The translations under genes and the position numbers were made by a program. Below the pieces are notes generated by a model. The model was not told the origin of the DNA and made no database searches. It worked only from the letters and a program-made list of their open reading frames with translations. Shown one piece after another: positions 7,834-15,866 of a stretch of 64,000 nucleotides of DNA (positions are counted from its first letter, which is position 1; the number at the start of each line of letters is the position of its first letter). Source of the stretch: Clostridium estertheticum subsp. estertheticum (GTDB lineage Bacteria > Bacillota > Clostridia > Clostridiales > Clostridiaceae); contig NZ_CP015756.1 of the NCBI RefSeq assembly GCF_001877035.1, forward strand, positions 859,001 through 923,000. Direction: 5' to 3'.

Positions 7834-7943
7834 AGTCCAGTCGCATACATCCATTCTGATTAAAGTTAAAGGATTTTAAAAATAGGGAAGCAATATACAT
7901 ATAACTATGTTAAATATTTGAATAATTACATTACTATGTTGTA
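7834..7943 (+). mobile_element. remnant of the IS1595-type element (3' end, inverted orientation)
   Basis: From AGTCCAGTCGCATACATC to the TTACATTACTATGTTGTA edge, this stretch matches the reverse complement of the transposase 3' end and right flank at 15867-15978, with scattered substitutions. Only about 110 bp remain. Similarity stops after TACTATGTTGTA, which helps place that end of the element. Confidence 0.75.
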
Positions 7944-8021
7944 CAATTAAATGGGGACACAATATTAGGATAAGGTTTATAAATCATAGAATTATGATTA
8001 ATAAACAATAGGGAGTAAGAT

Positions 8022-8750
8022 ATGAAAAGTAGTAAGGAAGAGTTGAAAAAACGTGGTTATATAGAGGATGTTGATATTACTAATGATTATAAATTACTGA
8101 CACTTGACGAATTATGTGTTTTGTTAGAATCAAAAAAAGCATTTGAAAGAACTATTGCTATAAGGCTGTTAGAAAACTGTGATAATATTTTGCAATCAGA
8201 TTTAGGTATTATTTTATTAGAGACTCTTGTGAAAGAGAAATCTCTCTATACAAAAATAGAAATATGTAATGCATTAGAAAAAGGGGATAGTGAAATTGCG
8301 AAACAAATGCTTAGTTATGTGGGGAAAATAGGGGAAAATCAACATGTAAAATTACCTAATGAAGTTTCTCAAAAAATAAGTTATCCTTTGCCAAGAGATA
8401 TTATAGCAAGGGTAATGGGGAAAATGAATAAATCGGTATTGCCTATATTAGTTGAAGCTCTTAACGATTATGATGTTTTTGCAATTCGAGAAGTTATTGA
8501 TGGTATAGGATTTTTATGTTTTTATAATGATATTCCTAATGAATGTTTTGTTGTTAAAAAACTTATCAAGTGTTATGAAGAATATAAAGATGATTACATT
8601 CTTCGTTGGAAAATTACAATGGCTTTTTCGGCTTTTAATAACGAATTTGCAACCTATGAACTAAAAAAAATAATACGTAATGATAATGAAGAACTTATCA
8701 TAAAAGAAGCAAATAGGGCATTAAAACTGATTGAAAAACTATGTAAATAA
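8022..8750 (+). CDS. HEAT-repeat-like helical protein
   Basis: 242 aa, almost all helix, with repeated helix pairs (for example AFERTIAIRLLENCDNILQ, SLYTKIEICNALEKGDSEIA, SVLPILVEALNDYDVFAIRE, LIIKEANRALKLIEKLCK) typical of HEAT/PBS-lyase-like repeats. There is no membrane segment or signal peptide. GGGAG stands 6 nt before ATG 8022. Such proteins are protein-binding scaffolds. No partner is encoded alongside and the role is unknown. It sits between an IS remnant and a pseudogene. Confidence 0.6.
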   Translation: MKSSKEELKKRGYIEDVDITNDYKLLTLDELCVLLESKKAFERTIAIRLLENCDNILQSDLGIILLETLVKEKSLYTKIEICNALEKGDSEIAKQMLSYVGKIGENQHVKLPNEVSQKISYPLPRDIIARVMGKMNKSVLPILVEALNDYDVFAIREVIDGIGFLCFYNDIPNECFVVKKLIKCYEEYKDDYILRWKITMAFSAFNNEFATYELKKIIRNDNEELIIKEANRALKLIEKLCK

Positions 8751-8994
8751 TTCAAGGAATCCATTTTTGGCTTCCTTTAAAAATTGTCATATTATCAACA
8801 CGTTAAATGGTATATATCTGTCACTTATAATATTGTATGGAATTGGAGCATTACTTATCATAGTATGGAAAATATGGGTGGATTCATTTTTTACTTTGAA
8901 GAAATTTGTATGCTTTGTTTGAAATTAGATAAAATATATTATATGATATAATTATAGGGTTTAAATAAAAAATTTAGAGTGGAAGTTGATATAT

Positions 8995-10231
8995 ATGAAA
9001 GTTGAAAGAATAAAAGAAATTCTCAATGGTGGAGAAAGTATAACTGTTGAGTTCAAGCAAAGTAAAAATAAATTAAATAAAGATGTTTTTGAATCGGTAT
9101 GCGCTTTTCTAAATCGAAATGGAGGACACCTATTTCTTGGTGTTGAAGATAAAGGTGGTATTGTAGGAATTAATCAAGAAGCAATAGAGAAGGTTAAGAA
9201 GGAGTTTGTGACTTCTATAAATAATATTCAAAAGTTAAACCCAACATTTTATTTGTCAGTTGAAGATATTAAAGTTGATGAAAAAACAATTCTATACATT
9301 TATGTTCCGGAGAGTCCTCAAGTCCATAGATGTAATGGGAAAATATATGATCGAAATGAAGATGGAGATATGGATATTACTGATAATACAAATCAAGTTT
9401 CAGAAATGTATATGAGGAAGCAAGGAACGTATACTGAAAATAGAATTTATCCGTTTACTCAAATGTCAGACTTACGGAGTGATCTCTTTACGAAGGTCAG
9501 AAAACTTGCGGTGAATTAAAGGGCCGATCACCCATGGCTTCTAATGAATGATATGGAACTTCTAAAGAGTGCCGGATTATATCTTAAGCTATGAAAGGCT
9601 TATGCAGTTTATAGCAAAGCATTTAAATGACAAATTTTATCTGGAAAAGGACCAAAGAATAGGATTAAGAGATAAGATATTCAGAGAAGTGGTTTCGAAT
9701 ATTCTAATTCATAGAGAATTTTTGAATCCATTTCCCGCAAAACTCGTGATTGAAATTGATAGGGTTTTTACTGAAAATAGTAATAAGCCACATGGTAATG
9801 GTGTAATTGATCCGAATAATTTTTCACCATATCCTAAAAATCCTAAAATAGCAAAATTTTTTAAAGAAATAGGCAGAGTGGAAGAACTCGGTTCTGGTGT
9901 TAGAAATATATATAAATACAATAAAGTATACTCAGGAGCAGCACCAGAATTTATAGAAGGTGATGTTTTTAGAACTATTATTCCATTAAAACCTCAAGAT
10001 GGTGAACAAGCTAGTGAACAAGGTGAGGATAATACCAGGAAAATATTGGAATTTTGCAAAACGGCTAGAAGTAGGAGTGAAATTCAAGATTTTAGTGGTA
10101 TTAAAAGTAGACGATATTTTATTGAAAAGATATTAAACCCTTTGCTAAAAGGTGGTCTATTAAAGCTATCAATACCTAATAAACCTACAAGTCCTAATCA
10201 AAAATATTATAATGATAAACTGGGTAGGTAA
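8995..10231 (+). pseudogene. AlbA_2/RecG-like ATP-binding protein, broken by stop and internal deletion
   Basis: The first part (from ATG 8995 to about 9519) is an AlbA_2 (Schlafen AAA_4) domain: ESITVEFKQSKNKLNKDVFE, FLNRNGGHLFLGVEDKGGIVG, VHRCNGKIYDRNEDGDMDI. A stop at 9517-9519 interrupts it, but the same frame continues with HPWLLMNDMELLKSAGLYL. About 40 codons are then missing and the frame changes before SYERLMQFIAKHLNDKFYLE. The C-terminal part has the family helical region with HREFLNPFPAKLVIEI and RVEELGSGVRNIYKYNK, then a winged-helix tail. Intact relatives are single polypeptides of roughly 450-480 aa and are often found with mobile or defence islands. Confidence 0.8.
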
Positions 10232-10246
10232 ATCGAGATATTCCAT

Positions 10247-10276
10247 AAAAGAGGCAGGTATTCCTGCCTCTTTTAT
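10247..10276. terminator. intrinsic terminator after the AlbA_2 pseudogene
   Basis: AAAAGAGGCAGG / CCTGCCTCTTTT arms (10247-10258, 10263-10274) around a 4-nt loop, followed by a T-run. Confidence 0.92.
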
Positions 10277-10405
10277 AGTTCCAGCTTTAATCTATAATAG
10301 TATCACCTTTTCTTAAAAGTGGGAAAGTTGTCATGAAATTAAAGGATTTAATTAACGTGTTCTTTATAGAAGGATGCAATTTTATGAAACCTATAAAGAT
10401 ATTAA

Positions 10406-10432
10406 AGTTGTGTCAACACTGTTGACACAACT
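10406..10432. repeat. 27-bp palindrome AGTTGTGTCAAC / GTTGACACAACT
   Basis: A perfect 12-bp inverted repeat (10406-10417, 10421-10432) with a 3-bp centre ACT. No T-run follows and no gene end is adjacent, so it looks like a protein-binding or recombination site and not a terminator. It lies between the AlbA_2 pseudogene and the mobile-element primase. Confidence 0.75.
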
Positions 10433-10584
10433 AAGTTGGTTGAATCATATTGCCATTTTATAGGTTGCTAAGTCACTCGAAGAAAATGAAAAACCAAGTG
10501 TTGGTTGAGATATGGTGGAACATACGCTCATAATGATATTGATTTTGAATTTGGTTCATCGCTTGGTAATTTGGTGATAGTAAT

Positions 10585-10623
10585 TGTGGACAAGTAAATT
10601 TTTTATCATGATATTGTGGATAA
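10585..10623. promoter_or_regulatory. DnaA-box-like pair beside the primase gene
   Basis: TGTGGATAA at 10615-10623 is the exact complement of the DnaA-box consensus TTATCCACA. TGTGGACAA at 10585-10593 differs by one base. Both lie in an AT-rich segment 40-80 bp beyond the 3' end of the primase gene. A relative of this segment (TTTTTATCATGATA.TGTGGAT) recurs at about 13997-14020. Inference: a vestigial replication origin of the element that carried the primase. Confidence 0.4.
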
Positions 10624-10662
10624 AATTGTTTTCTAATTTAATTATACAGCTTATTTATATAA

Positions 10663-13314
10663 CTATTCTATCATGTTATCATCTGCAATAAAATCTATAT
10701 CAACATTTTTCTCGCGAAGCTTATTAATATAAACTACTGCACACCTAAAAGTCTTTTTATTCTTTGGATTTTCTTGTCTCACTGAAAAATTCACAGGCTT
10801 ATTGTAGCATTTACAGTACTGCATATTACTTAATTGTTTTTTGAAACTACTCAGTGGCAACACCTCATGAGTCACATTATGCTCTCTACAGTATTTTACA
10901 AACCTATCGTAGAAGCATGTATAATTAAGGCGAAGCACAAAATCTCCATCTAAATCAAGAACTGCATCATAGTCTATATTTCTTAAAAGTTCGTTATTAG
11001 CTGCCATACGATTCATAGTTTCGAAATTTTGTTCTATGACTGTTTTATTCGATGTTCCTCCATCTAACAAGTCCTCATAAGCCCCCCGTTCTATTGATGA
11101 AATAATTTCTTTCATAGCAAAACCTGTGCACTCCTCCATATTCAAATCAAAATCATCAAATACCCTCTTAAGTAAAGCTATACCAATCATACAGTTGGCT
11201 ATAGAGTTTTTAACTCTATCATTTTTAATATCATTACCAATTAGTTTTTCTAAAATTTCATTATGGATTTCTTTGATTTTTTCCTCGCTCATTTTTAAGG
11301 CCTCCTTCAAAAGACTGACTCCAAGTTTATTAAGTAAAATAGAATTTCCCTTTAATTTTTCTAGACTTTCTTTGGTTATCTCATCAAAATAAGAAGTTGC
11401 AAATATAACTCTAAGGCTTCTTCCTATATTTGCCGTTTCCTCAATACCTACTTCTCCAGATAAAATCACTGAAGCCCTAGGAATAAAACTTCTATTTTTA
11501 TCTAGGGTGGCTACTCCTTTTATTCCTTTGTAGTTATCATAGGAATTTCTCATAACCCCAGATATTAAGTCCACTTTATTTTTACCTATTATGTGAGGCT
11601 TGTACTCTTCTAAAATAAGAGGTATAAAATTACTACTGCTGGCGGTTTTGTTTAAGGCAAAGTCTGTACACTGCGCAGCATTTAATATGCCATCTTCCAT
11701 GCACAATATAGGCGTAATAATATATTTTACAGCGCTGCTTTTACCACTACTGCTTTCACCTTCTATTAAAAGATGGTTATATTGTATTCTACTCTGTTTA
11801 AGCTTTTCTTTCAGAAACAAACCACATACATAACCTAATATGGCTGCAGTATTTTTAAGTATACTAAATTTAAATAAATATGGTGCAACTTCTAAAAGCT
11901 CTTCTTTTGTAATAACATCATTCTTTAGAATGTTAGTATTAAGCTCTGCATATTGATTTTGAATAGCTATATCTAAAGTGGGTTTTCCATCAGAATTTAA
12001 AGCGCCTTGCTCCGATACGAAGCACCACTGATTATTAATTTTATGAAAACCACTGTAGGTAACGCCCTTTCTTATTTCACGGGTTTTATTTGAAATAATA
12101 AATCTTATATATTGAAGGTCCTCAACTCTTCCTATATAAAAAGTTTTAAAGCTGCCCAGTGCTCTTCTAAAAGATAATACATCATCAAAATCGGAGGTTT
12201 TAAAAGTCCTCTCGCCTATAACCCCTTCCTGGGTAACAATATCACCTATAATTTGAGTATCCCCTTCATTTTTAATATAATATTTTGGATTAATAATAAA
12301 ATTAGAGATATTAATTATCTGCTTTTTATAATATTTGTAGTAACAAAACTCATCTACATAAATATTACCTATAGGTTTATTCTGCACGGAGGCGCTTTCT
12401 ACTGTTTCATCTGCTTTATTAACCAAAGTTATTAAATCGTCTAGAGTGCCTCCATTTCCCACCCAATCTACAATATCCCCCTTAGGTTTTAAACCTGGAA
12501 GTTCTATTATTTTTATAGATTTGACCACATTTTTTATAACACTTAGAACATCATTTGCATAAGCCTTACCACTTTCATCATTATCAGGCAAAATTACTAT
12601 ATTAGCACCGGTTAGTGAATTAACATAATCTGCACTATAAGCTGAAAACCCCCTAGCTCCAAAAGCAGTGGTAGTTCCTACTTGTCCTAATTTGAAAATT
12701 TCATCCACGCATTTTTCTCCTTCTACAAAGAAAATAGTTTTATCATTTTTAATGCCATCTAAAACCTTTGGTAGCTTATAAATAACATGTCGTGTACCCT
12801 TTATTCCAAAGCTCCATTCACTATTATCTTTAGCATAAGCCATGAAATCCTTCTTTCTTTTGCCATTATCCATCCACTCTCTTCTACAAATCTTATATAA
12901 TATATTTCCAAGTTCATCTTCATAATAATATTTAGCTGTGGTTTTCTTTTGATAATTAAAATTTTGTTTCGTCTTGAAGTCACGGTTTTTAGAAGGATTA
13001 GGGCCCTGTGTTTCAATTTCAACATTATATTTTGTGCTTAAAAATTTCATGCTATTATGAAATCCTTCTATACCATCGGTATACTGGGCGGCAGTTAAAA
13101 TGTCACCTTTAGCTCCACAACTAAAGCAAATCCAATACCTTCCATGGCTTCCCGGCACAATGGCTGCACTTGGATCCTCATCCCTATTGTTATGTGCGTT
13201 TTTATTAAAACAGGTAAATTTTCTGTTTTTATTTTTGCTACTATGTTCCATTACGTAATCTTTTAAATGATCCTGTATCTCACTAATACATCTTTCTGTA
13301 ATTTTGCTAATCAT
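10663..13314 (-). CDS. mobile-element DNA primase/helicase-like replication protein
   Basis: 883 aa. Residues about 20-85 form a CHC2-type zinc finger (KFTCFNKNAHN ... RYWICFSCGAKGDILTAAQY). A TOPRIM domain follows with IFFVEGEKCVDEIFKLG and IVILPDNDESGKAYANDV, ending in PKGDIVDWVGNGG. The C-terminal half has a Walker A GESSSGKSSAVKY and a downstream ATPase region (FIPLILEEYKPHIIG, then ASVILSGEVGIEETANIGRS), as in phage or plasmid primase-helicases. I place the start at ATG 13314 (GGGGG 7 nt upstream), not at an upstream in-frame ATG at 13359 that has no RBS. No integrase, capsid or relaxase gene is close, so it is an orphan of a decayed element. Confidence 0.85.
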   Translation of the reverse strand: MISKITERCISEIQDHLKDYVMEHSSKNKNRKFTCFNKNAHNNRDEDPSAAIVPGSHGRYWICFSCGAKGDILTAAQYTDGIEGFHNSMKFLSTKYNVEIETQGPNPSKNRDFKTKQNFNYQKKTTAKYYYEDELGNILYKICRREWMDNGKRKKDFMAYAKDNSEWSFGIKGTRHVIYKLPKVLDGIKNDKTIFFVEGEKCVDEIFKLGQVGTTTAFGARGFSAYSADYVNSLTGANIVILPDNDESGKAYANDVLSVIKNVVKSIKIIELPGLKPKGDIVDWVGNGGTLDDLITLVNKADETVESASVQNKPIGNIYVDEFCYYKYYKKQIINISNFIINPKYYIKNEGDTQIIGDIVTQEGVIGERTFKTSDFDDVLSFRRALGSFKTFYIGRVEDLQYIRFIISNKTREIRKGVTYSGFHKINNQWCFVSEQGALNSDGKPTLDIAIQNQYAELNTNILKNDVITKEELLEVAPYLFKFSILKNTAAILGYVCGLFLKEKLKQSRIQYNHLLIEGESSSGKSSAVKYIITPILCMEDGILNAAQCTDFALNKTASSSNFIPLILEEYKPHIIGKNKVDLISGVMRNSYDNYKGIKGVATLDKNRSFIPRASVILSGEVGIEETANIGRSLRVIFATSYFDEITKESLEKLKGNSILLNKLGVSLLKEALKMSEEKIKEIHNEILEKLIGNDIKNDRVKNSIANCMIGIALLKRVFDDFDLNMEECTGFAMKEIISSIERGAYEDLLDGGTSNKTVIEQNFETMNRMAANNELLRNIDYDAVLDLDGDFVLRLNYTCFYDRFVKYCREHNVTHEVLPLSSFKKQLSNMQYCKCYNKPVNFSVRQENPKNKKTFRCAVVYINKLREKNVDIDFIADDNMIE

Positions 13315-13341
13315 AAATAACCCCCTAATTACTTTTGTGCG

Positions 13342-13357
13342 GCTTAGATCACTAAGC
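13342..13357. promoter_or_regulatory. operator-like dyad in the primase leader
   Basis: GCTTAGATCACTAAGC is an inverted repeat of 6-bp arms around 4 bp, between a promoter-like TTGTTA-16 bp-TATAAA on the minus strand and the primase start. It is retained unchanged in the leader copy at 15201-15216, as expected of a binding site. Confidence 0.45.
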
Positions 13358-13383
13358 ATTATCTTTATAATAAATCCCTAAAA

Positions 13384-13668
13384 AATAACAAGAATTGTGT
13401 TTGGATTACACTTTCAGTAAAGATATATGCTCTTGTGAAGGATATTTACAGTAAAATTATAAATTATTACTAATTATTTTCTGAAATAGTAATATTGTAA
13501 ATAAATATGAGTTATGTAATTAGCTTAGTTCATTGATTTATAAGGCTTTACAAGTGATTTGCTTATTGAATTACAAATTTATCAGGGGGGTATATAATAG
13601 AGTAGAGTTTTAAAAGTTCAAAATCCATTTATAAAGACAATTTTTGCATTTATATTAATAAGGTGTTT
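13384..13668. other. non-coding stretch upstream of the primase
   Basis: AT-rich with no supported gene. A TATAAT-like box follows a GGGGGG run near 13586-13600, but no open frame follows it. Confidence 0.4.
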
Positions 13669-13772
13669 TTGTTTTTTTGTAATATATATATATATCCATG
13701 TTTCAATGTAGGTATCTTAGGGGTTTGCGATAATTACAAGAGGTGGTAATGAATTAGAATAAATTGTAATGG
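13669..13772. repeat. 105-bp direct repeat, copy 1
   Basis: From TTTTTTTGTAATATATATAT through GTTTCAATGTAGGTATCTTA, GGGGTTTGCGATAATTACAA and GAGGTGGTAAT to AATAAATTGTAATGG, it matches 17057-17162 with only a few substitutions and small gaps. The two copies bracket a 3.3-kb segment holding the Rpn remnant, two small membrane genes and the IS element. Confidence 0.85.
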
Positions 13773-14109
13773 AACGGTAATTAGTAGCAAATTAATGTTG
13801 TACATAAAAGCCTACGTGAAGAATAAGTACATATATCACCAAGCTTACAAACGATTATGGAAGAGGGTTCGATAAAAGTAGAAGGCGAAATGAAAAAGGC
13901 TATAAAAATAGCATAAACATATGGAAGAAGTAGAAAGTATTAATAAGAAATTATTTAACTGAAAATAATAGTTTAATTAATTGTTGACAAATAAGGTTTT
14001 TATCATGATAGTGTGGATGAAATAATTATCAACTTAGTGAAAATTGGACATAAGTAACCTTTTTAATTTTTAAAAACAAAATGGAAATTCAATGAATTCC
14101 ATTTTAATA
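13773..14109. other. non-coding stretch with old coding traces
   Basis: No intact gene. It carries a near copy (13985-14025) of the DnaA-box-like segment seen at 10585-10623. At about 14083-14107 there is a hairpin AATGGAAATTCA..TGAATTCCATT followed by TTTAATATA, a divergent member of the GAATTC terminator family found elsewhere in the window. Confidence 0.45.
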
Positions 14110-14557
14110 TAGGATTGGTGATGATAATCCTTTGAAGTTGGTTTTTAAAATGGCAAAAAGCTTATTAGAGACGGGTGCAAGAGACGAAGATATATATGAT
14201 GCAAAAATAAAATTATCAGATGAATTATCAACTCATGATAAAGTGAAAAATAATGATCAAATAAAAGCATATTTGATTATGGTGATCGATGGCAATTTAA
14301 TATAGAAGTATTTGAGATGAAAAATGAAGGAAATGAAGAATGTAATCCGAAAATAATTGAAAGCAAAGGAGAACGACCACTGCAATATCCTGATTATGGG
14401 TGGTAGGCATATATGCGTAAAAGAACTAGATATCAATGCTAGAGAAGAAATGGTAAAGGAAATGTTGCTAGATGGTGAAAGTATTGTGAAAATTAAGAAG
14501 TACTCTAAGTTAAGTGAGGAAGAAATAATAAAAATAAAAAATAAGATAACTCAATAA
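14110..14557 (+). pseudogene. decayed Rpn-family (PD-(D/E)XK) nuclease gene
   Basis: Two separated pieces remain. The first reads NPLKLVFKMAKSLLETGARD ... KVKNNDQIKAYLI before a stop; a frame-shifted piece GDRWQFNIEVFEMKNEGNEE follows. The C-terminal piece AREEMVKEMLLDGESIVKIK onward is almost identical to the end of the intact Rpn gene at 34356-35276, in protein and in DNA, including the downstream terminator. Start and nuclease core are gone. Confidence 0.7.
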
Positions 14558-14566
14558 AACAATATA

Positions 14567-14600
14567 AAGTACTGTAGATTAACTTCTACGGTATTTTTTT
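14567..14600 (+). terminator. terminator of the Rpn remnant
   Basis: TACTGTAGA / TTCTACGGTA arms with a short loop, then TTTTTTT. The same hairpin follows the intact Rpn gene at about 35295-35326. Confidence 0.75.
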
Positions 14601-14613
14601 GCTTATCCATTAA

Positions 14614-14692
14614 TAGTGATGCTTTTGCTGACGGTTATTCTTACGATGACTCCACAAGCACCCAGCAAGTTACCATGCAAGCGTATGAATAA
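14614..14692 (+). pseudogene. short C-terminal coding fragment
   Basis: About 25 codons ending DAFADGYSYDDSTSTQQVTM QAYE then stop, without a start. The Ser/Thr-rich end suggests an exported protein tail, but it is too short to assign. Confidence 0.25.
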
Positions 14693-14751
14693 GTAAAAGA
14701 AATTATCTTTTTAATTTTAGTTAGTTCTAATTATATTCGAAATTCAACGTA

Positions 14752-14795
14752 AAAACACTGTAAAATTTAATTGAATAATACGGTGTTTTAAGGGG
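14752..14795. terminator. possible hairpin terminator
   Basis: AAAACACTGTA and TACGGTGTTTT arms around a 20-nt AT-rich loop. The long loop makes it weaker than the other terminators here. Confidence 0.45.
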
Positions 14796-14854
14796 GCTAT
14801 TAGGTTTTAATAGTTGTGACGCTTTAAAAGAACAAAGCGAACTAACTTTCAGTC

Positions 14855-15139
14855 TTAGATTATCTCAAAATAAATAAGTCCATTAATTACTTGTGAAATC
14901 GTCAAAAGTAAAAATCCGATTATAATAATAATTAAAGTCTTTCGTTGTATCATCTTTTCATGTTCTAATAAAAAATTATCTTTATTTGCAAAAGAAGACT
15001 CTAGTTTGATGGAATTATATGATATATGCACTCCTAGACCCTGCGAGTTACAACTAAACCGATAAGCCCAAAACAAAAATATTATTCTAAGAAAAGATAA
15101 TACTTTATATTCAAATAATTTATAGTAAGGCGATGACAT
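14855..15139 (-). CDS. 94-aa membrane protein fused to a copied primase leader
   Basis: The frame starts at ATG 15139, exactly at the break point where the duplicated primase leader ends. The protein has one clear C-terminal helix (KTLIIIIIGFLLLTISQVIN) and a hydrophobic N-terminal stretch (VLSFLRIIFLFWAYRF). No RBS of its own is visible near the ATG; expression would depend on the copied leader. It may be a remnant of a larger membrane protein. Confidence 0.35.
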   Translation of the reverse strand: MSSPYYKLFEYKVLSFLRIIFLFWAYRFSCNSQGLGVHISYNSIKLESSFANKDNFLLEHEKMIQRKTLIIIIIGFLLLTISQVINGLIYFEII

Positions 15140-15238
15140 TACTAATACATCTTTGTGTAATTTTGTTAATAATAAATAACCCTCTAATTGCTTTTGTGCG
15201 GCTTAGATCACTAAGCATTATCCCTATAATAAATCCCT
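15139..15238 (-). repeat. second copy of the primase leader and first codons
   Basis: This matches 13285-13376: the promoter-proximal block with dyad GCTTAGATCACTAAGC (15201-15216), the RBS region, and about 12 codons of the primase start, whose ATG is ATT here (INKITQRCIS against ISKITERCIS). The coding similarity stops abruptly at 15139. It records a former second primase gene or a partial duplication. Confidence 0.85.
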
Positions 15239-15241
15239 GAA

Positions 15242-15754
15242 TTAGCATTGTTTTCTATATTGATTTTTGCTTAAATAAGTCCACTTGTTTTTAATACCTT
15301 TCTCATACTTAGGAATTGCTAAATAAAATCTTTCAGGAATAATTTCATCCTTATAAATCCTATATCTTACGTAAGAACCTTGCTTAAAGTCATAAACTTT
15401 CTTAACTCCTATTGCTTCAAATTTATGTCCATATTTCTTACCATCTATGCTAAAGACAACTGAATATTTGCTTTTAAATAACGTATATTTAACTACAGGT
15501 GCAGTATAAGAAGGTAGGAATTTTATTTCACATTCCATAGCCCTAATTTTCTTTTTTAAGACAATGCAGATAACTATGAATAGTATCGCTATAACTATTC
15601 CAATTAATGAAACCCTGAAATACATAGTTTTGTTATAATGAAAAAGAGAGTCTGTACCTCTTCTACCTTTTAGCAAGCCCATGAACGGCATCCCAAATCC
15701 AATACAAACTATGATAGTAAAAAAACTGAGTAAATTATTTATTGTCTTGTACAT
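15242..15754 (-). CDS. 170-aa two-helix membrane protein (DUF3592-like)
   Basis: Helices at about residues 8-27 and 46-66 are followed by a soluble beta-rich domain with YSVVFSIDGKKYGHKFEAIG and FKQGSYVRYRIYKDEIIPER. This matches the layout of DUF3592-type proteins (membrane anchor plus a small beta domain). The start ATG at 15754 has GGGGGC about 8 nt upstream. Its 3' end abuts the duplicated primase leader. Function unknown. Confidence 0.55.
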   Translation of the reverse strand: MYKTINNLLSFFTIIVCIGFGMPFMGLLKGRRGTDSLFHYNKTMYFRVSLIGIVIAILFIVICIVLKKKIRAMECEIKFLPSYTAPVVKYTLFKSKYSVVFSIDGKKYGHKFEAIGVKKVYDFKQGSYVRYRIYKDEIIPERFYLAIPKYEKGIKNKWTYLSKNQYRKQC

Positions 15755-15866
15755 TTACCATGCCCCCATTACTGCCAGTTATAACTTCTTCAAAATTGTC
15801 TCAGAGTATTAACATTTCCTCTTGCATCGCACCGTAATATATTACTATTGTGTTCGTATTAAAGTA

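Noticed and set aside
8731-8922. 63-codon plus-strand frame overlapping the HEAT-like gene end
   Set aside because: It starts inside the upstream gene and has no RBS. The single hydrophobic stretch is not enough to call a gene.
13669-13772. Possible CRISPR-like repeat (GTTTCAATGTAG)
   Set aside because: Only two distant copies, no spacer array and no cas genes.
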